64,000 nucleotides of DNA from Enhygromyxa salina (GTDB taxonomy: Bacteria; Myxococcota_A; Polyangia; Nannocystales; Nannocystaceae), in NCBI RefSeq assembly GCF_002994615.1, contig NZ_PVNK01000125.1, forward strand, positions 1 to 64,000, written 5' to 3'. The notes beneath the pieces are model-generated. The model did not search any database and was not told the origin of the DNA. It saw only the letters and a list, made by a program, of their open reading frames with translations. The position numbers were made by a program, and so were the translations under genes. This document shows, one piece after another, positions 1 to 9,862 of this stretch. Position 1 is the first letter of the stretch. Each line of letters starts with the position of its first letter.

Positions 1-1
1 G

Positions 2-1213
<1,212 letters not shown>

Positions 1214-1253
1214 GCTCCGCCGCTGCGAGCTCAACAGCGAGGACGCTGCCTAG

Positions 1254-1736
1254 GTGCCACCGCTGCGCCATCGCCGGCTCGACCTGATCCTGATCGCGTG
1301 GTTCGCGGTGTTCGCGTTCACCTCGCTGGTCATGGAGATGTACATCGTGTTCGACGTGGATCTGCGCAGCGCGACGGATCCCTTCGGCCGCGCGTGGCTG
1401 CTGTACACCCGCTGGGATCCGCTCTTTCTCGACACGCCGATGTGGCTGCGGATCATGTGCGGCATCGACGGCTTCGTGTTCGGGCCCTTCTACCTGGTCC
1501 TGATCTGGGCGCTGTGGCGCGAGCGCGGGTGGATCCGGGTTCCGGCGCTGCTCTACGTGTCCGCGATCGTCTACTCGACGCTGGTCTACTTCGGCTACGA
1601 GTTCGCGGTCGAGGGCGAACGGGCCGACCTCGCGATGGTCGTGCTGATCAACGTGCCGTACACGATCGTGCCGCTGATCCTCGCCTGGCGCATGCGCGCG
1701 GCCGATCCCTTCGCGCAGGGCTGCGCGCAGCGCTGA
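1254..1736 (+). CDS. EXPERA / emopamil-binding-protein-like four-helix membrane protein
   Basis: A 160-residue protein with four hydrophobic segments (about residues 10-28, 63-84, 94-113 and 125-145). The pattern of a first helix containing LILIAWFAVFAFTS, a loop with DPLFLDTPMWLR, then GFVFGPFYLVLIWAL matches the EXPERA domain of TMEM97/EBP proteins, which bind sterol-like ligands or act as isomerases. In bacteria the role is not established. The start is GTG at 1254, 40 bases after the preceding stop; no clear ribosome binding site is visible. It could be transcribed with the upstream gene. The family call is by motif recognition only. Confidence 0.7.
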   Translation: MPPLRHRRLDLILIAWFAVFAFTSLVMEMYIVFDVDLRSATDPFGRAWLLYTRWDPLFLDTPMWLRIMCGIDGFVFGPFYLVLIWALWRERGWIRVPALLYVSAIVYSTLVYFGYEFAVEGERADLAMVVLINVPYTIVPLILAWRMRAADPFAQGCAQR

Positions 1737-1752
1737 CCCGCCGTCGACCGCG

Positions 1753-3840
<2,088 letters not shown>

Positions 3841-3866
3841 GGGCGCGGTGAATAGCACACCGACCA

Positions 3867-3894
3867 TTGCGCTGGCCGCAACGCGGCATATGCT
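3867..3894 (+). promoter_or_regulatory. Putative promoter of the DUF1285-like gene, leaderless arrangement
   Basis: TTGCGC (3867-3872), 16-nt spacer, TATGCT (3889-3894), then 7 nt to ATG 3902. Transcription would start at or next to the start codon. Sequence inspection only. Confidence 0.45.
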
Positions 3895-3901
3895 CGGTGC
3901 G

Positions 3902-4438
3902 ATGACCCCGCTCAGCGAAGTCCACGACGCCGGGCTCGCGCGGCTCGATCCGCGCACCCTCGACAAGCTCCGCCGTGGCTTTCCGCTCCGCATGGACCGT
4001 CAGGGCAATTTCAGCTTCGAGGGCGACCCGATCACCCACCCGAGGATCATCGCGCTGTTCCGCGCCAGCCTCGACGCGACCGAGGACGGCGAGGTCACGC
4101 TCGGGATCGACGGCAAGTGGGTCTACCTCGAGCTCGCCGATCTACCGCTGCGCGCGCTGAGGGTCGACAGGCCCGGCGAGGGCGAGCAGCTGCCGCAGCT
4201 GATCCTCGACGACGGCCGCCGCCTGCCGCTGCGGCCCGAGACCCTGTGGGAAGAGCCCAGCGCGGGGCTGCGCTGCACGGTCCCGGCCCGGACCAGCGCT
4301 CGCCCGCTCGCGGTCCGCCTGACCAACACCGCGGCGCTCGACCTCTCGGCGTGGTTCGTGGGGGACGAGGGCGACGAGCGTCCCCAGCTTCAGATCGGCG
4401 AGCAGCGCTGGCCGATCCCCGAGCACGCCCCGGGCTGA
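3902..4438 (+). CDS. DUF1285-like protein
   Basis: A 178-residue soluble protein. The segment around residues 20-45 (MDRQGNFSFEGDPITHPRII) followed by LFRASL and later GKWVYLELADLPL resembles the DUF1285 layout: a short beta pair with a 'D..G.W/F..(E)G.PI' motif, then a second domain starting with a 'K...EV.D.P' motif. DUF1285 proteins have no firmly assigned function. ATG 3902 was chosen rather than longer in-frame extensions because these overlap the divergent ABC-F gene, and because a -10-like hexamer ends 7 nt before this ATG. It stands convergent with the methyltransferase gene, with 6 nt between the stops. Confidence 0.65.
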   Translation: MTPLSEVHDAGLARLDPRTLDKLRRGFPLRMDRQGNFSFEGDPITHPRIIALFRASLDATEDGEVTLGIDGKWVYLELADLPLRALRVDRPGEGEQLPQLILDDGRRLPLRPETLWEEPSAGLRCTVPARTSARPLAVRLTNTAALDLSAWFVGDEGDERPQLQIGEQRWPIPEHAPG

Positions 4439-4444
4439 GCTCGG

Positions 4445-6199
4445 TCAGCCCGCGTCGAGCTCGACCCGGCGCGCGTGGCGGTGGCCGAGGACGTCCTCCC
4501 AGGCGACGACCAACGCGGCGCAGCGGGGGAGCTCGGCGACCAGCGACAGCCCCTCGCGGGCCCCCGCGCGGGCCCCGACCCCGGCGCTCACGAAGCACGG
4601 TCGCGTCGGGGTCGCGGCGTCGGCGACCGACCACCCGAGCAAGCGCTCCATGAACCCGCGCCCGCGCAGCGCCTCGGGCAGGCGCTCGGGCGCGCGCAGG
4701 CGCAGATCGACGAGCTCGACCCGCAGGCGATCGCCGTCGAGCTCGTCGACCTCGAGGATCAGCTCGGGCCGCTCCCACGCTGCGACGCCGCCGTCGATCC
4801 ACGCGGTCTCGCGCACGCTGGGCTCGAACAGACCGCGCCCAACCTGGATCGGGATCAGCTCCGGGCCGTCACCGGGCGCCGCGGGCTCGAGCTGCGCGCC
4901 GTCCTCGTCCGCCCAGTCGAAGGCGAGCAGCTCGACCGCGCGCAATTTCTGGCCGCGGGCTGCGTCGAGCGAGGCCTCGATCGTCGCGCGGGTGACCGGC
5001 TGGCCCGGCATCCCCAGGGCCAGCCCGACGTCCCCGCGCCGGCCCGCGAGCGGCCCGCTGCCCGCGCCCTGCTCGGCCCCGAGCTGCGCGAGCATCCACC
5101 GCCGCAGCACCTCGAGCGCGGGCTCACCGTGCTCGCTAGCGATCGCCGCGAGCTTCAGCTCGCGCTCGCGCCCGTCAGCCTCGAGCAGCTCGAACGCGGC
5201 CCCGGCCTCGACCAGGCGGTTGCGGGCGATCTGCACCGCGGCGTCGGCGTGGTCACAGACGACGAAGGCCCGGCCGAGCTCGTTGGCCACGACCGCCGTC
5301 GTGCCCGAGCCCGCGAAGAGATCGGCGACGACGTCCCCGGGCGCGCTCGAGGCCGCGATGATCCGGCGCAGCAAGGACTCGTTCTTCTGGGTCGCCCAGC
5401 CGGTCTTCTCGCGCGAGAAGCTCTTGATCTGGATCGAGTCGAGCGAGGCCCGCCCGCTGAGCTCGAGCTCGCTCTGGCCCGCGTTCCACACGTCCTCCAT
5501 CGCGACCCCCGGGGCCTTCGCGGCCCGGCCCTCACGCCGCTCGTAGCCCTTCGGGTGCGGCACCCAGCTCTTGTTGAAGGTGAAGCGCTGGGGGTCCTTT
5601 GTGTAGAAGAAGATCAGGTCGTGGTTGCGGATCCAGTTGCGCGCGCGGGTCTTGAAGCCCGAGACCCAGCCGATGCGCCAGACGATCTCGCGCTGAAAGC
5701 AGCCCGGGCCAAAGACCTCGTCGAGGACCAGCTTGACCGCGTGGCCGACGGTCGGATCGACGTGAACGTAGAGGCTCCCGGTCGGCGCGAGCAGCTGGTG
5801 GATCAGCCGCAGGCGCGGGTCGAGCATGCGCAGGAAGCCGGCGAGCCCGCCGTCCCAGGCGTCGTCGAAGGCCGGCAGCCGCAGCTCGGCCTCGCTGCCC
5901 TCGCGCTTGTCACCGACCCGCCGCAGCAGCGCGAAGCGGTTGCCGGTGGCGAAGGGCGGATCGATGTAGACGAGGTCGACGCTGCCCGGCCGGGCCCGGA
6001 CCAGGGCCTCGAGCGCGAGCAGGTTGTCGGCCCGGATCAGCTGGTTGGGCGGGATCTGCTGCTGGTCCGCGTCGCCGAGGCGCTCGCGCTCGACCAGCTC
6101 GACGCCGTGATCCACGAGCGGCGCCCGCTGACCGTCGACGTACTTGCCGGGCCAGCGCAGCTCGACGCCCCCGGCGTCTTGACCGTGGTCGGCGCTCAC
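4445..6199 (-). CDS. Site-specific DNA methyltransferase (N6-adenine/N4-cytosine type)
   Basis: A 584-residue protein in the beta order of amino-methyltransferases: catalytic motif IV DPPF at residues 80-83 (VDLVYIDPPFATGN), a middle region for target recognition, then the SAM-binding motif DLFAGSGTT near residue 293, followed by NELGRAFVVCD. A C-terminal extension of about 200 residues has no feature I recognise. The start is GTG 6199, which overlaps the stop of the cytochrome c gene as GTGA, so the two are probably translationally coupled. No restriction endonuclease is visible beside it, so it is either an orphan methylase or part of a system not detectable here. The open frame extending to 6490 is not part of the gene. 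Confidence 0.85.
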   Translation of the reverse strand: MSADHGQDAGGVELRWPGKYVDGQRAPLVDHGVELVERERLGDADQQQIPPNQLIRADNLLALEALVRARPGSVDLVYIDPPFATGNRFALLRRVGDKREGSEAELRLPAFDDAWDGGLAGFLRMLDPRLRLIHQLLAPTGSLYVHVDPTVGHAVKLVLDEVFGPGCFQREIVWRIGWVSGFKTRARNWIRNHDLIFFYTKDPQRFTFNKSWVPHPKGYERREGRAAKAPGVAMEDVWNAGQSELELSGRASLDSIQIKSFSREKTGWATQKNESLLRRIIAASSAPGDVVADLFAGSGTTAVVANELGRAFVVCDHADAAVQIARNRLVEAGAAFELLEADGRERELKLAAIASEHGEPALEVLRRWMLAQLGAEQGAGSGPLAGRRGDVGLALGMPGQPVTRATIEASLDAARGQKLRAVELLAFDWADEDGAQLEPAAPGDGPELIPIQVGRGLFEPSVRETAWIDGGVAAWERPELILEVDELDGDRLRVELVDLRLRAPERLPEALRGRGFMERLLGWSVADAATPTRPCFVSAGVGARAGAREGLSLVAELPRCAALVVAWEDVLGHRHARRVELDAG

Positions 6200-6633
6200 T
6201 CCCCCGCACGCTCGCGCACGGCGTCGGGGGTCAGCTCGTCGGGGCCGAGCTCGGAATTGGACAGGCTGCGCACGTAGCCGACCAGGACCTTGAGCTCGGC
6301 GTCCGAGAACTGATTGCCGAAGGCCGGCATCGTCTTTTGTTCGGGGCCGACCATCACCGGGCGGCCCTGCATGATCGCCTCGCGGATCCCCCGGTCGCCG
6401 AGGCTCTCGATGTAGCTGCGGTTGGTCAGGTCGCGGGCGGTCGGCGCGGCCTTCGTCGGGCGCCCGTCGTCGCCGTGACAGCGGGCGCACTGGCGCTCGT
6501 AGGTCTGGCGACCGGACATCGGCTGCTCGGGACCCGCGGCGTCAGCGCAGCCGCCGAGCAAGCCCAACATGAGCACGACTCGCCTCGCTCGTACGAGGCT
6601 GCGGGGATCGTGGCTGGGTCGCGCTTCGCTCAT
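6196..6633 (-). CDS. Class I cytochrome c lipoprotein
   Basis: A 145-residue mono-heme cytochrome c. The signal peptide ends in lipobox LLGGC (Cys29), so it should be anchored in a membrane facing the periplasm. The heme attachment motif CARCH is at residues 49-53; the distal Met ligand lies in KTMPAFG, followed by the usual C-terminal helix (SDAELKVLVGYVRSL). ATG 6633 was preferred to ATG 6645 because a promoter-like TTGACC-16-AATCAT ends just upstream of it and overlaps the longer start. It is likely an electron carrier of respiration; the donor is unknown. Its stop overlaps the methyltransferase start, an unusual pairing. Confidence 0.85.
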   Translation of the reverse strand: MSEARPSHDPRSLVRARRVVLMLGLLGGCADAAGPEQPMSGRQTYERQCARCHGDDGRPTKAAPTARDLTNRSYIESLGDRGIREAIMQGRPVMVGPEQKTMPAFGNQFSDAELKVLVGYVRSLSNSELGPDELTPDAVRERAGE

Positions 6634-6643
6634 GGGCCGGGCC

Positions 6644-6671
6644 ATGATTACGCAGCATCGGCCCAGGTCAA
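6644..6671 (-). promoter_or_regulatory. Putative sigma70-type promoter for cytochrome c-methyltransferase
   Basis: On the minus strand TTGACC (6671-6666), 16-nt spacer, AATCAT (6649-6644), then 10 nt to ATG 6633. The -35 overlaps the stop of the preceding lipoprotein gene. Confidence 0.45.
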
Positions 6672-7519
6672 GTTGGGCTGTGGACCCCGCGACCGCGCGC
6701 GGGCCCGACCAGGCTGCCCGTCACCGGGCCCGAGGGCGAAATCTCTGGCGCGGTCTCCGGCTCGACTGGCTCGGGCCCCGCCTCCGGCTCCGCGTCGGGC
6801 GCGAGGGGCATCGGCTCGATCGGCGCGGGCTCCGGTTGGACCGGAGGCGGCGGCTGCGGCCGCAGCTGCGGGACCGCGAGCTCTTTTTGGTCGAGGATGA
6901 TGAAGCCTTCCTCGTCGACGAGCACCCCCGACGGCGGACGGTACTCGCCGTTGGCGTCGCTGATGCCCAGACGCAGGGCGAGGCTGTCGTTGTAGATGTC
7001 GACGGCGCCCTCGTAGCCCGCTCGGGCCTGGCCCCACACGACCCCGGAGGCGATCCCGAACGCGAGCATGCCGAGGCCGCCACCGAGCAGCGCCGCGCTG
7101 GTTCCCGTTGGTTTCTCGAGGTCGAGGCCCTCGCGGGCCGACGAGGCGATGCCGCCGAGCAGCACGACCGAGCTCGCGAGCAAGAAGCCCGTGAGCACCC
7201 GCGCCGCGCGGATTTTCTTCTCGGGCAGGGCCGCGGCCGAGTTGCGATCTGACCTCAGGATCAGATCCAGGGACTGCCAGTTGCGCGGGCGCGCCCCCAG
7301 CTGACTGCCCTTGGTGTAGCGAACGCCGCGAGCGTCCTCCTTTCGGACGATCGCGTTGTCGATGTAGGCCTGATCCCGCTCCTCGCGATCCTCGAGCTGC
7401 TCGAGGGCCTCGATGTCCGTCGGGTGCAGCTGCGGCGTGAGCCCGGTGCAACCCGGGGCGCTCATCGCCAGGGCGAGCATGACGACGAGCGGCCGCGCCG
7501 TGCGGGGTAGCTGGGTCAC
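6668..7519 (-). CDS. Lipoprotein with two membrane segments, unknown function
   Basis: 283 residues, not recognised. The N-terminal signal has lipobox SAPGC (Cys24). An acidic helical stretch follows (DIEALEQLEDREERDQA), then two hydrophobic segments near residues 107-125 and 140-162 with small residues, then a mixed domain containing SDANGEYRPPSGVLVDEEG, and a Pro/Glu-rich tail. A lipoprotein that also has transmembrane helices is odd; the helices may be membrane hairpins. GTG 7519 was chosen because the next upstream gene ends at 7544 and the signal peptide begins right after it. Envelope location is inferred. Confidence 0.65.
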   Translation of the reverse strand: MTQLPRTARPLVVMLALAMSAPGCTGLTPQLHPTDIEALEQLEDREERDQAYIDNAIVRKEDARGVRYTKGSQLGARPRNWQSLDLILRSDRNSAAALPEKKIRAARVLTGFLLASSVVLLGGIASSAREGLDLEKPTGTSAALLGGGLGMLAFGIASGVVWGQARAGYEGAVDIYNDSLALRLGISDANGEYRPPSGVLVDEEGFIILDQKELAVPQLRPQPPPPVQPEPAPIEPMPLAPDAEPEAGPEPVEPETAPEISPSGPVTGSLVGPARGRGVHSPT

Positions 7520-7543
7520 CGGTGCGCGACGGTACCACGGTTG

Positions 7544-9862
7544 TCAGCGAAGCAACCGGTAGCGACGGCGGGCGCCCGAGTCGTCCTCGACCACGCTCAG
7601 CAGCTCCGGGCGCGGGACCCCCAACGCGGCACGCGGCGCCGCTTCGGGGCGAGGCTGAGGTCGTTCGGAGCGAGGCTGAGGGGCCGCGGCCCGAACGACC
7701 TCAGGGGGTTCGCTCCGAGCCTGAGGTCGCCCCGGGCGAGCCTGAGGGGCTTCGCCGCGGGCCTGAAAGGAGGCGCTCCGAACGACCTCAGGGGGTTCGC
7801 TCCGAGCCTGAGGTCGCCCCGGGCGAGCCTGAGGGGCTTCGCCGCGGGCCTCAGGCAGGCCGCCGCGAGCCGCAGGGGCCTCCCCGCGGGCCGGAGGCAG
7901 GCCGCCGCGAGCCGCAGGGGCTTCGCCCCGAGCCTCAGTCAGGCCGCAGTGAGCCGCAGGGGCTTCGCCGCGAGCCGGAGGCAGGCCGCCGCGAGCCGCA
8001 GGGGCCTCCCCGCGAGCCTGAAGTCGTCCCGAGCAAAGCTGAGCGGGGTCGCTGCGAGCCTGCGAGGCTTCGCCGCGAAGCTGCGGGGCCTCCCCGCGAG
8101 CCTGGGAGGCTTCCTCGCGAAGCTGAGCGGGCTCGCCGCGAGCCTCGGAGGCTTCGCCCCGAAGCTGAGCGGGCTCGCCGCGAGCCTGGGAGGCTCCGCC
8201 GCGAGCCTGCGGGGCCTCCCCGCGAGCCTCGGAGGCTTCCCCGCGAAGCTGCGGGGCCTCCCCGCGAGCCTCGGAGGCTTCGCCGCGAAGCTGAACGGGC
8301 CCGCCGCGAGCCTGAGAGGCTCCGCTGCGAGCCTGCGGGGCCTCCCCGCGAGCCTCGGAGGCTTCCCCGCGAGCCTGCGGGGCCTCCCCGCGAGCCTCGG
8401 AGGCTCCGCCGCGAGCCTGCGGGGCCTCGCCGCGAGCCTCGGAGGCTTCCCCGCGAGCCTGGGGGGAGCGCGGCGGCGCCGGGTCACGGATCGGGAGTGA
8501 CTCGGGTGAGGCGGCGGAGAGCGTTGCAGCCGAGGAACGCTGGCGAGACAGGCGCCGCTCGAGTCGCGCGATCCGCCGCGGGCAAGGCAGCCGCGAGGCT
8601 CGGGCCACGCGCAGCGCCTCGCCGAAGTTCCCCGCGTGATGCTCGAGGTGCTTGGCCCACGCCTCGCTGGCCGCGGGACAGCCCGGGTCCCCGCGCCAGG
8701 CGGCCTGCCACAGGGTCGCGGCGCGCTCGCGGGCGCCCGCGCGACGCTCGAGCTGCGCGAGCTCGAGCGCGGCCTCCCGCCAGCGAGGATCCCGACCGGG
8801 ATCGGGCCCAGCTGTGAGCCCACCTGTGAGCCCACCTGTGAGCCCAGCTTCGAGCCCACCTGTGAGCCCGGCCTCGAGCCCGGCTTCGACCCAGCGGGCG
8901 AGCAGCATCCGCGCCTGATCTTCGGCCCCGAACTTGATCAGGTGGCGGACCGAGCGCCGCGCCCGGTCGAGGTCGCCGGGCTCGCGGATATCGTGGGCGA
9001 GCCGAGCCGCGAGCGCCGGGAGGGTGACCAGGTCGACCAGGTTGTGCTCGCACACCGCCCGCAGCCGACGCTGCGCCCGGAGATCTGCGGGCGCCCGCAG
9101 CCACGCCCAGAACACCGCGGGGATCTCGGCCGAGTCGATGTCACCGCGACGACACAGCGCGAGCAGATCACGCTCGAGGGTCGAGAGCCTGCAGTCCTGG
9201 CTGCGCCCGCGCTGCATCCTGCGCGCGGGGTGGAGCAGATCGACGTGGTCGACGTCGAGGATCCGGTCACACAGCCCGTAGCGCCGGGCCCGAAGTCGAA
9301 GGAGGGGCAGATCGAAGCTCGCCCCGTTGAAGCTGACGAGCGGATCGGCGCCGAGCGTGCGCAGCTTGGCGAGCAGGTCTGCGAGCAGCTCGGCCTCGCC
9401 TCCGAGCCGCGAGAGCGTCCACTGGCCCACGCGCAAGCTCGCGCCCTCGTGCCACGCGACGCCGACGACGAAGGGCACCGAGGCGCTGCCGAGGCCGGTG
9501 GTCTCGGTGTCGATGAACACGGCTCGCGACCCCTGGGCGGCGCCAAGACAGACGAGGTCGCGCGCCAGCTCCGAGGCGCCAGGCAGCTCGAGCCGATCGA
9601 GGCAGCCGCCGAGCGAGGGCGGACGTTGACTGCGCCGCTCGCCAAAGCCACGCGGGCGGTTGGCTGCGGGCTGGAGGGACACGCTGAGCTCGCGCCAGTC
9701 GAAGGGCGCGTCGGCCCCGGCCGAGCTCGCTGGGGTCGCCGGCCCAGCTGAGTCACTCGGGACACCCGGGACACTCGGGACAGGCCCCGGGGACGAGCGC
9801 TGCTGCCCGGGCTCGAGCCGCTCGAGCGCGCGGGCATGGGCGAGACGCTGAAGTACGTTCAT
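7544..9862 (-). CDS. mrfB: MrfB/YprB-like DEDD 3'-5' exonuclease with long heptad-repeat tail
   Basis: The RNase H-like exonuclease domain is at about residues 110-290: Exo I FIDTETTGLG (D118, E120), Exo II VSFNGASFDLP (D184), Exo III-like HNLVD (273-277). A helical region follows with WREAALELAQLERRAG and a TPR-like segment (to about residue 450). Then comes a tail of about 270 residues made of 7-residue repeats such as ARGEAPQ, ARGEASE and ARGGLPP. In Bacillus, MrfB works with helicase MrfA in repair of mitomycin C damage; here the two genes overlap as ATGA (9862-9859), which supports the pairing. The first ~100 residues are low-complexity. The open frame continuing to 11593 is shadow of the helicase gene. 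The tail is not known from MrfB. Confidence 0.8.
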   Translation of the reverse strand: MNVLQRLAHARALERLEPGQQRSSPGPVPSVPGVPSDSAGPATPASSAGADAPFDWRELSVSLQPAANRPRGFGERRSQRPPSLGGCLDRLELPGASELARDLVCLGAAQGSRAVFIDTETTGLGSASVPFVVGVAWHEGASLRVGQWTLSRLGGEAELLADLLAKLRTLGADPLVSFNGASFDLPLLRLRARRYGLCDRILDVDHVDLLHPARRMQRGRSQDCRLSTLERDLLALCRRGDIDSAEIPAVFWAWLRAPADLRAQRRLRAVCEHNLVDLVTLPALAARLAHDIREPGDLDRARRSVRHLIKFGAEDQARMLLARWVEAGLEAGLTGGLEAGLTGGLTGGLTAGPDPGRDPRWREAALELAQLERRAGARERAATLWQAAWRGDPGCPAASEAWAKHLEHHAGNFGEALRVARASRLPCPRRIARLERRLSRQRSSAATLSAASPESLPIRDPAPPRSPQARGEASEARGEAPQARGGASEARGEAPQARGEASEARGEAPQARSGASQARGGPVQLRGEASEARGEAPQLRGEASEARGEAPQARGGASQARGEPAQLRGEASEARGEPAQLREEASQARGEAPQLRGEASQARSDPAQLCSGRLQARGEAPAARGGLPPARGEAPAAHCGLTEARGEAPAARGGLPPARGEAPAARGGLPEARGEAPQARPGRPQARSEPPEVVRSASFQARGEAPQARPGRPQARSEPPEVVRAAAPQPRSERPQPRPEAAPRAALGVPRPELLSVVEDDSGARRRYRLLR
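7650..8470 (-). repeat. 21-bp tandem minisatellite encoding heptad repeats
   Basis: About 38 imperfect 21-bp units inside the 3' part of the exonuclease gene. Each unit encodes seven residues, most often ARGEAPQ or ARGEASE. All reading frames on both strands stay open over hundreds of bases here, which generates several spurious ORFs. Near-identical higher-order blocks (for example two copies of a block containing ARPGRPQ ARSEPPE) point to recent unequal exchange or slippage. Confidence 0.85.

Noticed and set aside
7522..8859. Long open frames on both strands over the 21-bp repeat region
   Set aside because: They arise from the repeat's composition; only the minus frame continuous with the exonuclease domain has a function-bearing partner.
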